Shown here: in pieces, positions 49,757-58,808 of the stretch
How the letters are laid out: each line of letters starts with the position of its first letter
Numbering within the stretch: the stretch's first letter is position 1
Source of the DNA: Sulfurimonas marina
Lineage (GTDB): Bacteria > Campylobacterota > Campylobacteria > Campylobacterales > Sulfurimonadaceae
Direction: 5' to 3'
Assembly: GCF_014905095.1 (NCBI RefSeq)
Contig: NZ_CP041165.1
Span: 806,001-870,000, forward strand
DNA length: 64,000 bases
Program-made: the position numbers and the translations under genes
The notes under the pieces: generated by a model
Told to the model about the DNA's origin: nothing
The model's input: only the letters and a program-made list of their open reading frames with translations
Database searches by the model: none

Positions 49757-50343
49757 TCTTTTGGAGCATCTTTAGGTACAAGTCCGTACTTTGAAAGATC
49801 AATCATAATCTCTTCTCTTTTATCTTTAAGAAGTTTTTGCATAACAGGGTTTCTATCCATTTTGTATGTTTCTGTTTTAATAACATTACCTTGATGATCG
49901 TAGTATTTTTTTAACCCCACTTTGTAATTGTTTTTATAATAAACTTCAGAATAAAGATACCCTTCAATATCCCACTCTTTCATAACACCTTCACGTCTTC
50001 CCATAACGTAGTTAACTTCAGAACCAAGTACACCGTTATCGTAGAAGATTTTTTGAATATCATGTTTTTGACCGTCAACATACTTTACAGTCAGTTTTTT
50101 AGCTCCGTTATCGTAAAAAGATGTGTAGATTCCGTTCTCTTTTCCATCGATAAAATTAACTTGTGATTTCACTTTACCGGTATCTGTATACCAGTATGTC
50201 ATGCCGTTTCTTTTACAGTTTTTATACGTTGATGACTGAGTATTGTCTTTTTGAATATATTCACTAGGATCTGCACAAAAAAACTGAGTATCATTAGCAA
50301 AAATAGCAGTAGAGAGCAATATTAAAGATAGAGACTTTAACAT
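49741..50343 (-). CDS. YwqK-type MORN repeat protein, exported
   Basis: 200 residues with a signal peptide (KSLSLILLSTAIFAN). The body is a run of MORN/YwqK repeats: YWYTDTGKVKSQVNFIDGKENGIYTSFYDNGAKKLTVKYVDGQKHDIQKIFYDNGVLGSEVNYVMGRREGVMKEWDIEGYLY (shown by the recurring YDNG..K and G.K.G units). Databases often call this group antitoxin YwqK, but no toxin lies nearby and it is probably periplasmic. Confidence 0.83.
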   Translation of the reverse strand: MLKSLSLILLSTAIFANDTQFFCADPSEYIQKDNTQSSTYKNCKRNGMTYWYTDTGKVKSQVNFIDGKENGIYTSFYDNGAKKLTVKYVDGQKHDIQKIFYDNGVLGSEVNYVMGRREGVMKEWDIEGYLYSEVYYKNNYKVGLKKYYDHQGNVIKTETYKMDRNPVMQKLLKDKREEIMIDLSKYGLVPKDAPKEMRVK

Positions 50344-50399
50344 AATAGTTCCTTATATAAAATTTTTAAAAATAATACCATATACTCATCACATTTTTA

Positions 50400-51161
50400 T
50401 CAAGATAATTCTGTCGCGCGTTTATAGGCACTTTCAATTGCATCCATACAAGCGTTTCTAACATTTCCTTTTTCAAGTGCACCGTATCCTGCAGCAGTTG
50501 TCCCACCCGGGCTCATTACACCATCTTTTAAAAGAGCAGGGTGGATATCTTGGATCAGTTTTCCAAAACCGCCGAAAAGTCCACGCATAATCTCCATTGC
50601 ATCATCACGTTTAAGTCCTTGTTTTACCGCACCGTCTGTAAGAGCTTCAGAGATGAGTGCTAAGTATGCAGGGCCGCTACCTGCTAAGCCCGTAGCGATA
50701 TCTAACTCTTTTTCGCTTCCCAGCCATACAGTTGGTCCTATTGCAGAGAAGATCTCTGTTGCTTGATCTTTATATGATGCATCTCCCGTCATTGTTGTCA
50801 TAGAGTGGTGAACTGAAGCAGCCAGGTTTGGCATAGTTCTTACAACAGCCCCTGTATTAAAGTTATTACGTAGTTTTTCAACAGTACTTCCCGCTAAAAC
50901 AGAGTAGATCACTTCAGCTTTACCAATAAACTTTTTTGAAACCTCTTCAATGTTATATGGTTTTACACATAATATAATCTGTTTCCCCTCTATGTTAAAG
51001 TCATCCATTAAAGCTTTTTCTGTCGGTACACCAAGCGCTTTTTCAAATTTTTCTAATTTTGTAAGGTCTCTTCCAACAACTTCTATTTTATATGTGTTTT
51101 TTAAGCCTTGGGCAATGCTAAGTGCCATATTTCCGTTACCAATAAAAGTTATTGTTTTCAT
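50400..51161 (-). CDS. proC: Pyrroline-5-carboxylate reductase
   Basis: 253 residues. NAD(P)-binding GNGNMALSIAQGL at the N-terminus, VVRTMPNLAASVHHSMT, the ATGLAGSGPAYLALISEALTDGAVKQGL dimer motif and a C-terminal DGVMSPGGTTAAGY. Final step of proline synthesis. Divergent to proA, which supplies the previous step. Confidence 0.96.
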   Translation of the reverse strand: MKTITFIGNGNMALSIAQGLKNTYKIEVVGRDLTKLEKFEKALGVPTEKALMDDFNIEGKQIILCVKPYNIEEVSKKFIGKAEVIYSVLAGSTVEKLRNNFNTGAVVRTMPNLAASVHHSMTTMTGDASYKDQATEIFSAIGPTVWLGSEKELDIATGLAGSGPAYLALISEALTDGAVKQGLKRDDAMEIMRGLFGGFGKLIQDIHPALLKDGVMSPGGTTAAGYGALEKGNVRNACMDAIESAYKRATELS

Positions 51162-51187
51162 ATTTTGTCCTCATTATCTTTTATGTT

Positions 51188-51193
51188 ATTATA
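51188..51193 (-). promoter_or_regulatory. -10 box of proC, overlapping a plus-strand TATTAT for proA
   Basis: GTTATTATAAC is an almost perfect palindrome here: on minus it reads TATAAT 27 bases before proC, on plus TATTAT 29 bases before proA. Two opposed -10 boxes on the same few bases imply that transcription of the two genes competes or is balanced. Confidence 0.45.
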
Positions 51194-51220
51194 ACATCAA
51201 TATATTAGAAGGATTTGAGT

Positions 51221-52453
51221 ATGGAACAATTTTTAAACGAAGCAAAAAAAGGAAGTAGGGTTTTAAATACTTTAAGCGGTAGAGAAAAAAATAGAATTTT
51301 AAGAGAGATGGCTGAAGCGATGAGAGCAAATACAATGACTTTGATCGAAGCAAATGCAATAGATATGGCAAACGGGAAAGAGAATAATCTCTCTTCAGCA
51401 CTGATGGACAGACTGTTATTAGATGAAAACAGAATCGATGCCATGGCTGTTGCAGTGGAGGAGATCGCAGCACTTAAGGAACCGACAGGTCGTGTACTAG
51501 ATGGTTGGGTAACGGAAGATGGACTTAAGATCGAAAAAGTATCTATCCCTATAGGTGTGATAGGGATCATATATGAATCTCGTCCAAACGTTACAAGTGA
51601 TACCGCTGCACTTTGTTTTAAAAGCTCAAACGTATGTGTACTAAAAGGTGGAAAAGAGGCTGAAAATTCTAATCAGGCGATTGCAAAAGTACTACAGGCT
51701 GTTTTAGAGAAAAATAACTTACCAAAAGAGCTTATTTCACTTTTACCTGATAGCTCACGTGAGGGTGTTGCTAAACTTATTAAGATGGATAAATATGTTG
51801 ACCTTATTATTCCTCGCGGTGGTGAAGCACTAATTCGCTATGTAAGTGAGAATGCTACTGTAAGTGTTGTAAAACACGATAAGGGACTGTGTCATACATA
51901 TATTGACAAAGATGCAGATCAGGAAAAAGCGGTAAAAATCGCGATCAATGCAAAAGTACAACGTCCAGGTGTTTGTAATGCTATGGAGACTTTACTTGTA
52001 GATAAAGCAGTAGCTGCAGAAGTTTTACCAAAACTAAAAGAGGGATTTGATGCAGCTGGAACAGACTTAAGAGGTTGTGGGGCTACACAAGATATCATCA
52101 ATGTTACAAATGCAACTGATGAAGATTACGATACTGAGTATTTGGCAAACATCTTAAGCATTAAAGTTGTTGATGGTGTTAATGAAGCGATTGAGCATAT
52201 TGTAAGATTCGGTTCGGGACACTCTGAGGCTATTATTACCGAAAATATTACAACTGCCGAAGAGTTTTTAAATAACATTGATGCAGCAGCACTTTATGTA
52301 AATGCAAGTACACGTTTTACTGATGGAGGGGCTTTTGGTTTTGGAGCGGAAGTTGGGATCTCAACAAATAAACTTCATGCTAGAGGACCTATGGGAATTG
52401 AAGGCTTAACAACATATAAGTTTAAAATCTACGGAAGCGGTCAAACAAGATAA
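51221..52453 (+). CDS. proA: Gamma-glutamyl phosphate reductase
   Basis: 410 residues from ATG at 51221; a TTG two codons earlier is the only other start. GAAGGATTTGAGT upstream gives the RBS. Aldehyde-dehydrogenase-like: PIGVIGIIYESRPNVTSD, KGGKEAENSN, PRGGEALIRYV and the catalytic Cys in VQRPGVCNAMETLLV. Reduces gamma-glutamyl phosphate to glutamate semialdehyde. Confidence 0.97.
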   Translation: MEQFLNEAKKGSRVLNTLSGREKNRILREMAEAMRANTMTLIEANAIDMANGKENNLSSALMDRLLLDENRIDAMAVAVEEIAALKEPTGRVLDGWVTEDGLKIEKVSIPIGVIGIIYESRPNVTSDTAALCFKSSNVCVLKGGKEAENSNQAIAKVLQAVLEKNNLPKELISLLPDSSREGVAKLIKMDKYVDLIIPRGGEALIRYVSENATVSVVKHDKGLCHTYIDKDADQEKAVKIAINAKVQRPGVCNAMETLLVDKAVAAEVLPKLKEGFDAAGTDLRGCGATQDIINVTNATDEDYDTEYLANILSIKVVDGVNEAIEHIVRFGSGHSEAIITENITTAEEFLNNIDAAALYVNASTRFTDGGAFGFGAEVGISTNKLHARGPMGIEGLTTYKFKIYGSGQTR

Positions 52454-52481
52454 AAAGAGTATCTATTTTTGATACTCTTTT
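52453..52481. terminator. Bidirectional terminator between proA and the REC protein gene
   Basis: AAAAGAGTATC (52453-52463) pairs perfectly with GATACTCTTTT (52471-52481), 7-base loop. The T-rich side follows on both strands. It begins right at the proA stop and contains the stop of the minus-strand gene. Confidence 0.85.
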
Positions 52482-53617
52482 ATATCTTCAAGTAATATTT
52501 TCAGGTGGTGCTGATACTGTTGAATAAGTGTCAGGTAGCTTTTCTCTGTATCGTCTGAGAGAGAATCTTTTATATATGTCGCAACATTATGTAGTTTTAC
52601 GGCACCGATATTTGCCGATACACCGATAATATCTAAAAGCAGTTTATCTGCTTTTTTCAGATCGTTATTTTCTAACATACTAATCAGTCTTTGATCGGAA
52701 TCACTATATGTTTGTAAAAATTCACTTAAAATTTCATGGTAGAAAGCCTCGTCACCACCACAGATCTCTAAACCTTTATCGCCGTCAAGTTCTCTTGTTG
52801 AGACAACATTGACTATATCCTCATCATCTGATACTTCCTCTTCTGAATCTCCGGAATATGCATATAAAATATCATACAATGCATCCATTTTAAGAGGTTT
52901 TTCGAGGTGTTCAGACATACCTGCTTCTGTCATTTTTCTTATATCGTCTGATGCAGTATCACCACTTAGTGCTACAACTACGATATGATCATATTCAGGT
53001 GTTGCACGTATACGACGTGTAGCTTCAAAACCGTCAATATTTGGCATATGGGCATCCATTAAAATTACAATAAAATTACTATCATTCTGCAAAATGCTTA
53101 ATGCTTCCGCTCCATCATTTGCAACCACTACTTCTATTCCGCTGTCGGCTAAAAGTCCAAGGATAACTTTTTGGTTAATGAGGTTGTCTTCGGCTAATAA
53201 GATTCTTTTGCCTGAGAAATCTTGAAAGCTCTCTTTTGTGATTTTTCCATGTGGTGGGACATCTCTTTTTTGAAATGTTTTAGTCTCAGGAATTTCTTCC
53301 TCTTTGACTTCCTCTTCGATAACACCGAAGTCACCCTCTTCAGAGCCCATACCTTGTGGCTCTTCTTCCATTAAGTCTTTTGGCTCTTCAGGGGCTTTTT
53401 CTTCCTGAGTTACAAGTTCTTCTTGAGCTGTTTCTTGTTGCTCATCATATTCATCTTCTACATGAGCTTTTTCTTCTGTTTCTTTTTCTAGCTCATCCTC
53501 GATTATCTCTTCAGTAGGCTTTTTAGTAGATATTTTATAAATAACAAATGCGACTATAAGAATAGCAACAACAACGATAGCAACCAGCTCAATATTATTT
53601 TGTAACTCTTCTAACAT
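52463..53617 (-). CDS. Membrane-anchored response regulator with HPt-like C-terminus
   Basis: 384 residues. One membrane helix at the N-terminus (about 11-28), a highly acidic Glu-rich linker (40-115), a REC domain (about 130-250) with RILLAEDNLINQKV, phosphoacceptor Asp in VILMDAHMPNIDGFEA and VALSGDTASDDI, then an HPt-like helical bundle. In the HPt-like part the canonical AH-LKG-AANIGA reads LLLDIIGVSANIGA, so the phosphorylatable His is missing. A membrane-tethered stand-alone REC is unusual. Reads convergently to proA. Confidence 0.83.
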   Translation of the reverse strand: MLEELQNNIELVAIVVVAILIVAFVIYKISTKKPTEEIIEDELEKETEEKAHVEDEYDEQQETAQEELVTQEEKAPEEPKDLMEEEPQGMGSEEGDFGVIEEEVKEEEIPETKTFQKRDVPPHGKITKESFQDFSGKRILLAEDNLINQKVILGLLADSGIEVVVANDGAEALSILQNDSNFIVILMDAHMPNIDGFEATRRIRATPEYDHIVVVALSGDTASDDIRKMTEAGMSEHLEKPLKMDALYDILYAYSGDSEEEVSDDEDIVNVVSTRELDGDKGLEICGGDEAFYHEILSEFLQTYSDSDQRLISMLENNDLKKADKLLLDIIGVSANIGAVKLHNVATYIKDSLSDDTEKSYLTLIQQYQHHLKILLEDIKEYQK

Positions 53618-53709
53618 TTCTCTCTCTTTTTTGTTAATTTTACTAATAGTACACTAACTAAAATTAAAGATAAATTATACTCTTGGCACAAGACTTTACA
53701 ATTTTGGGG

Positions 53710-53715
53710 TATAAT
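53710..53715 (+). promoter_or_regulatory. TATAAT -10 box for rsmH
   Basis: TATAAT 29 bases before the TTG start of rsmH in the divergent gap from the response-regulator gene. Confidence 0.6.
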
Positions 53716-53744
53716 CTGAATAAAATAATTGCTCAAGGAAAATT

Positions 53745-54671
53745 TTGGAAAATATCCCACATATACCAGTTTTATATAGAGAAGTTGTAAGTGCTTTTGA
53801 TGACATTAGAGATGGGATTATCATAGATTGTACAATGGGATATGGCGGACATTCAAGCCTCATCTTGGATAACAATCCAAACATCAAATTGATCGCTATC
53901 GATCAAGACCAAACGGCAATAGACTTCTCAACAAAAAGACTGGAAAAATATGGAGAGCGTGTTGAGATAAGAAAAGGGCGCTTTTCAAATGTGATAAAAG
54001 ATATTTTAAATGAGTATGACCCTCGAGATATTAAAGGAGTGCTTGCAGATATCGGTGTATCTTCACTGCAGCTTGATCAAAAAGACAGAGGATTCTCTTA
54101 CGAGAGCGATAACCTTGATATGCGTATGGATAAAGATGCCCCACTTAGTGCTTCAAACGTAGTAAATGAATACTCTCAAAACGATTTGGAGATCATATTA
54201 CGTGACTACGGAGAGATGAGAAACTATAAAAAAGTAGCTTCAGTTATTATGCAGAATAGACCGTTTCACTCTGCTAAGGAGTTAAGCCAGAAACTCAACC
54301 CTTTTATGCCTAAGGGGAAAAAGATCCACCCTGCAACACTTTTAATGCAGGCTATCCGTATAGAGGTAAATGATGAGCTTGGAGAGTTGAAAAATTTACT
54401 CGCAGCTTTAGAAGAAGCAAAACTTCCAACTGCAAAAATTGCGATCATCTCGTTTCACTCTTTAGAGGATCGCATAGTAAAACAAACATTTGCAGCATGG
54501 GCAAAAAGTTGTATATGCCCGCCTCAAGCTATGAGATGTGAGTGTGGAAATAACCATAATTTAGGGAAAATTCTTACAAAAAAACCGATTACGGCTCAAA
54601 GTGATGAGCTTAAAGATAACGCTCGAAGTAGAAGTGCTAAACTACGAGTATTTCAAATGGAACTGGAATGA
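53745..54671 (+). CDS. rsmH: 16S rRNA (cytosine1402-N4)-methyltransferase RsmH (MraW)
   Basis: 308 residues starting at TTG preceded by CAAGGAAA. Motifs: IPVLYREVV, the SAM-binding IDCTMGYGGHSSLIL, IAIDQDQTAI, the LADIGVSSLQLD segment and the SFHSLEDRIVKQTF end region. In many bacteria it heads the dcw cluster; here it is followed only by an FtsL-like gene. Confidence 0.96.
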   Translation: MENIPHIPVLYREVVSAFDDIRDGIIIDCTMGYGGHSSLILDNNPNIKLIAIDQDQTAIDFSTKRLEKYGERVEIRKGRFSNVIKDILNEYDPRDIKGVLADIGVSSLQLDQKDRGFSYESDNLDMRMDKDAPLSASNVVNEYSQNDLEIILRDYGEMRNYKKVASVIMQNRPFHSAKELSQKLNPFMPKGKKIHPATLLMQAIRIEVNDELGELKNLLAALEEAKLPTAKIAIISFHSLEDRIVKQTFAAWAKSCICPPQAMRCECGNNHNLGKILTKKPITAQSDELKDNARSRSAKLRVFQMELE

Positions 54672-54946
54672 ATGATAAAACAGAACTTTTAGAAGAGTAT
54701 GACAATCTAATTAAAGTTAAACAAAAACTTGATTTTAATTATTTTTTATATATGCTTCTTGTGATTACCTTTTTAGCTGTTTTTGCTTTTCCAAAGATTT
54801 ATATTAATCAGCAGATATATTATACGAGCAGGGATATAGCAAAACTGCAGGTAGAGTATGAAACCCTACAAGAGGAAAACAAACTTATCCGCTCATCGGT
54901 TGAGTCGATCAAGTTTAAAAATCAAGTTTTAGATACGATGTTTTAG
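54668..54946 (+). CDS. FtsL-like small bitopic protein
   Basis: 92 residues, one membrane helix (about 25-43) followed by a short heptad helix (SRDIAKLQVEYETLQEENKLIRSSVESI). The layout matches FtsL/FtsB division proteins and the place after rsmH is where ftsL sits in many genomes. Sequence similarity cannot be confirmed by eye, so FtsL is inference. Overlaps rsmH by four bases. Confidence 0.72.
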   Translation: MNDKTELLEEYDNLIKVKQKLDFNYFLYMLLVITFLAVFAFPKIYINQQIYYTSRDIAKLQVEYETLQEENKLIRSSVESIKFKNQVLDTMF

Positions 54947-54958
54947 TAAGGAAATTCA

Positions 54959-57900
54959 GTGGTACGCAGTTTTATCAGGTTCTCTATTGAGAAACCCCTT
55001 TTAAACCATATACTTTTAATATTTATATTTATGCTCTCTATTTTTGCATATATAAACATACCAAAAGAGATTTTCCCGCCGATGAATATGGACAAGATCG
55101 TAATTACGGGCGGTTACACAGGGACTTCAGCTGATGTCCTCGATAAAATGGTCGTGCAGACGATCGAAGATGATATGCAAAATATCGATGATCTTGAAGA
55201 GATCAAAAGTGATATCAAAAACGGTGCATTCACAATCTCGGCAGATATTAAACCGGGTGCCGATAATATTTTGGTTCTCAATGATGTAAAAGATATAGTA
55301 AGCGGTGTAAAAAAAGATCTTCCATCGGATATGAATGAACCAGTTGCTAAGATCAAACTTCATGCTTTTCCACTCGCACTTATTGCACTCTCAGGTGATG
55401 TTTCCAAAGAGGAGCTGTTAGAGAAAGCTGAAGAGTTAAAAAGCGAGCTTTCAAACTTTAAAGATCTCAGTGATATTACTATCCGCGGTGATGCTGATGA
55501 AGAGCTTGATATTGTCCTCAACAACGATAAAATTAAAGCGTACGGATTACAGCCCGCACTTGTGGTTTCAGCAATCAGTAATATAAGTTCTATCTTTCCG
55601 ATCGGTACGATCAAACAACAGGCAAACCACCTTTATATCTCAACATTTAACGGGGAAAAAACGAAAGAGGGTGTAGAAAATACCTTGATCGATGTTGGGG
55701 GTAAGAAACTAAAAATCAGCGATATCGCTGATGTGGCATTTACACTTAGTGACGAGGCTGAACTCTCCCACTATAACGGTGTAAGAAATATCTCAGTAAA
55801 TGTGACAAAAAGTAAAGATGGAAATGCAATAGCACTTGTAAAAGATATTCGTACACTTTTAAAAAATTTACATCAGAAAAATCCGCAGTTCAATTATGAT
55901 ATCTATACAGATACTTCTGTGTGGATTAAGAACCGTTTGAATGTTGTTTTCTCAAACATCATGTTTGGATTGATGTTAGTATTTTTAGCGATGCTTATCT
56001 TCATTAACCGCGGGATTGCATTTGTTGTAGCACTTGGAATTCCTGTAAGTTTTATGATAGGCCTCATTGTAAGTGAACTACTTGGAGACAGTTTAAATAT
56101 GCTCTCTCTTTTAGGTGCGTTAATTGCCCTTGGGATGCTTGTGGATGAAGCTATAGTTGTAGCTGAAAACATCTACCGTCATTTAGAGGAGGGGATGGAG
56201 CGTAAAGAAGCGGTTGTTCAGGGTGCAGTTGAGATGTTCCCTGCAGTTTTAACGGCAACGCTGACAACTGTATTTGCTTTCTTACCTATGCTCCTTATGA
56301 GTGGAGAGATGGGAATGTTTATAAAAATCATTCCAATTATGATCACAGTACTACTTTTATCTTCACTCTTTGAAGCATTTTATTTCCTGCCACTTCATGC
56401 ACATGAATTTTTAAAAGTCTCTAAAGAGGGGAGTTTTACAAAAAATTTATGGGCTAGAATGTATGTACGCTATAGTAAAGTATTGCACTTTTTCTTTAGA
56501 AGAAAGGTTATTTCACTTATCACAATGGTCTCTTTGATCATCGGAGCTACAGCACTTTTTGTTTCACAGTTAAAGTTTCAACTCTTCCCAGAATTTGATA
56601 CGACACAGGTTTATGTGTACGGTAAGGTAGATATCAACAATGAACTTACAGATACGGAACAATATGTTGCACAACTAGAGAAAAAGATCTTAGAGAATAT
56701 TGATCCTCAGAATGTCTCTTCCGTTACTTCTGTTATCGGTTTTAAGATGGACTCTAAAAACAATGCTGAAGTGGGAGAGAATCTCTTCCATATCTTTGTT
56801 GATCTAAAAGAGAGAGCTCCTGTAAATATGTTCGATACATACATAAGCCCTTATCTTTCTATAGAGTACGATAAAGATGTAAAAACACGACAAAAGGACT
56901 CAAAAGTTATTGCTCAGGATATAAAAGAGCTTTTAAAAGATGAGTTTGTAAAATATGACGAGCTGGTTGTAAAAGTTCCGGGAGCGGGTGTTATTGCACA
57001 CGATATCGAGATAGGTTTACGATCGCAAGACGGCAGAGATGTTGTACCGTATCTAAAAGAGCTTGAGAGTGAGATCGCAAAAATAAACGGTGTGTTTAAT
57101 ATCTCTGATGATGCAACACTGGGAGAGAAAGAGTTAAAGCTTCGTATAAATAAATATGGTCAAGAATTGGGCTTTAATGAGCAAAGCATCTCTAACTCTT
57201 TGCGTGCGTATTATCTCAAAGGGGAGTATGGAAAACTCTTTAATAACAGTGGACTTGTTCGTATAAAAATTGAGAGTGATATGAACGAAGATATAGACTC
57301 TTTAAAAGATCTAGAAGTTCAGGTTCCTTCAACAAATCAGTATGTACTGCTGAAAGATATTGCAGATTTTATCTATGTACAAAGTTATGTGACATTGAAA
57401 AAAGAGGATGCTAAACGTATAAAAAGTTTCTATGCCTCTTTAGACAAAGATATAATTACATCTTCCGAAGTTATGAAAAAACTTCAACCTGCATTTGAGA
57501 AGCTTAAAGGTGAAGGTATTTTAGTTGATATCAAGGGTGAAGAGAAAGAGAATAAAAAGAATATCAGAGAGATGACACAGTCTGCTCTGATTGCACTATT
57601 TTTAATTTTTATTACATTGGTATGGTTGTTTGATTCTATAAAGAAATCTTTAATTGTTATCAGTACAATACCGTTAGTTTTACTTGGTGTATTTGTCGGG
57701 CATTACGTGATGGGAATAAACCTGACAATGCCTGGGATGATAGGTATTGTAGGACTTGCGGGTGTTGTTGTTAATGACGGGCTTATTATGGTTGACTTTA
57801 TAAAAAAAGCAAAAGATACTGAAGAGCTGATGAGCAGGGCAAAAACGAGACTTCGTCCTATTCTTTTAACATCACTTACAACGGTGCTTGGACTTTTAAC

Positions 57901-58057
57901 ACTGATCTTCTTTGCCTCGGGGCAAGCGATGATTCTACAACCGATGGCTGTATCACTTGGTTTTGGTATAGCATGGGCGACAGTGTTAAACCTTATCTAT
58001 GTACCGCTTTTATATGCAGTGGTATATAGAATAAAAGCACCGCAAAATATTAATTAG
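54959..58057 (+). CDS. RND family efflux permease (AcrB-type)
   Basis: 1032 residues, GTG start with AAGGAAATTCA. Twelve membrane helices with two periplasmic loops, as in HAE1/AcrB transporters. The proton relay in helix 4 reads ALGMLVDEAIVVAEN (Asp-Glu instead of Asp-Asp) and the second half has PGMIGIVGLAGVVVNDGLIMVDF. Such pumps need a periplasmic adaptor and an outer-membrane channel; neither is beside it. The substrate is unknown. It follows the FtsL-like gene by 12 bases. Confidence 0.9.
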   Translation: MVRSFIRFSIEKPLLNHILLIFIFMLSIFAYINIPKEIFPPMNMDKIVITGGYTGTSADVLDKMVVQTIEDDMQNIDDLEEIKSDIKNGAFTISADIKPGADNILVLNDVKDIVSGVKKDLPSDMNEPVAKIKLHAFPLALIALSGDVSKEELLEKAEELKSELSNFKDLSDITIRGDADEELDIVLNNDKIKAYGLQPALVVSAISNISSIFPIGTIKQQANHLYISTFNGEKTKEGVENTLIDVGGKKLKISDIADVAFTLSDEAELSHYNGVRNISVNVTKSKDGNAIALVKDIRTLLKNLHQKNPQFNYDIYTDTSVWIKNRLNVVFSNIMFGLMLVFLAMLIFINRGIAFVVALGIPVSFMIGLIVSELLGDSLNMLSLLGALIALGMLVDEAIVVAENIYRHLEEGMERKEAVVQGAVEMFPAVLTATLTTVFAFLPMLLMSGEMGMFIKIIPIMITVLLLSSLFEAFYFLPLHAHEFLKVSKEGSFTKNLWARMYVRYSKVLHFFFRRKVISLITMVSLIIGATALFVSQLKFQLFPEFDTTQVYVYGKVDINNELTDTEQYVAQLEKKILENIDPQNVSSVTSVIGFKMDSKNNAEVGENLFHIFVDLKERAPVNMFDTYISPYLSIEYDKDVKTRQKDSKVIAQDIKELLKDEFVKYDELVVKVPGAGVIAHDIEIGLRSQDGRDVVPYLKELESEIAKINGVFNISDDATLGEKELKLRINKYGQELGFNEQSISNSLRAYYLKGEYGKLFNNSGLVRIKIESDMNEDIDSLKDLEVQVPSTNQYVLLKDIADFIYVQSYVTLKKEDAKRIKSFYASLDKDIITSSEVMKKLQPAFEKLKGEGILVDIKGEEKENKKNIREMTQSALIALFLIFITLVWLFDSIKKSLIVISTIPLVLLGVFVGHYVMGINLTMPGMIGIVGLAGVVVNDGLIMVDFIKKAKDTEELMSRAKTRLRPILLTSLTTVLGLLTLIFFASGQAMILQPMAVSLGFGIAWATVLNLIYVPLLYAVVYRIKAPQNIN

Positions 58058-58065
58058 GAGAGTTT

Positions 58066-58503
58066 ATGAATTTTGATATAGCATACGGAGAGTTTGGCGT
58101 AAGACCACCGGTAACAAAACCGATCCCAGAATTTTTGATCGAAGTAGGGGAAGAGGGGATAAGAAAGTTAATTGACGAACATTATGAAGCTATTAAAACA
58201 AGTGACATAGCACACCTGTTCCCGATCGATCCTCAAGACCTAGAAAAGGCTAAAAAACATGCAGCAGATTTTTTCATTCAGATCTGTGGCGGACCTGATT
58301 ACTTTAATCAAAGCAGAGGTGCTCCTCAAATGGTAGGTCGTCATGCACGTTTTCGTATAGATGCCAAAGCGAGAGAGACATGGCTGACTCTTTATATACC
58401 ACTGCTTGAAAAACTAAAAGAGGATGGTGTGACAGAGACGTCGTTACAGTCGTTTTGGAACTATCTAAATGTATTCTCTTTATGGATGGTAAATACACAA
58501 TAA
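58066..58503 (+). CDS. Truncated haemoglobin-like globin
   Basis: 145 residues. Globin helices visible with HLFPIDPQDLEKAKKHAADFFIQICGGPDYFNQSRGAPQMVGRHARFRIDAKARETWLTLY; the pattern GRHARFRID with W in ARETWL and the proximal His resemble bacterial truncated globins (group II-like). Such globins bind O2 or NO. Starts 8 bases after the RND gene, so it could share its transcript. Confidence 0.85.
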   Translation: MNFDIAYGEFGVRPPVTKPIPEFLIEVGEEGIRKLIDEHYEAIKTSDIAHLFPIDPQDLEKAKKHAADFFIQICGGPDYFNQSRGAPQMVGRHARFRIDAKARETWLTLYIPLLEKLKEDGVTETSLQSFWNYLNVFSLWMVNTQ

Positions 58504-58544
58504 ATTTCGGATAAATAGTAAGCTATTTCTAAGCAACCGCTGAG

Positions 58545-58550
58545 TATAAT
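58545..58550 (+). promoter_or_regulatory. TATAAT -10 box upstream of the CAT-anticodon tRNA
   Basis: TATAAT 17 bases before the 5' end of the tRNA, in the gap after the globin gene. Confidence 0.6.
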
Positions 58551-58567
58551 TTCGCCCTATCAAAAGT

Positions 58568-58644
58568 GGGTTCGTAGCTCAGTTGGTTAGAGCCCTCCGC
58601 TCATAACGGAGTGGTCCCGTGTTCGAGTCACGGCGAACCCACCA
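58568..58644 (+). tRNA. tRNA with CAT anticodon (elongator Met or lysidine Ile)
   Basis: 77 bases with encoded CCA. Acceptor GGGTTCG/CGAACCC, D arm GCTC/GAGC, anticodon stem CTCCG/CGGAG with loop CTCATAA, T arm CGTG-like stem around GTTCGAGTC. It is not an initiator (first pair G-C is matched). Whether it decodes AUG or, with lysidine, AUA cannot be told. Its 3' end is the left limit of foreign DNA and a likely att site. Confidence 0.9.
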
Positions 58645-58808
58645 CTTTTAATCCCCTATAATACGTACTTTAATCAATAAAAAAATAAATTTTTATACAA
58701 TCTTTTTATACATTTTTACTAAAACTTGACGAAATTTGCAATAATGTGTAAAAATTACTCAAAAGTTTATACAAAGATTTCTTTCTATGTTAATACCAAA
58801 GGGATATT

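Noticed and set aside
49741-50343. A YwqK toxin-antitoxin system
   Set aside because: The protein has a signal peptide and MORN repeats and no toxin gene is adjacent; the convergent small membrane gene does not look like a toxin partner.
51189-51570. Minus-strand ORFs overlapping the start of proA
   Set aside because: Leu/Phe/Ser-rich complements of proA codons with no homology features; proA is certain here.
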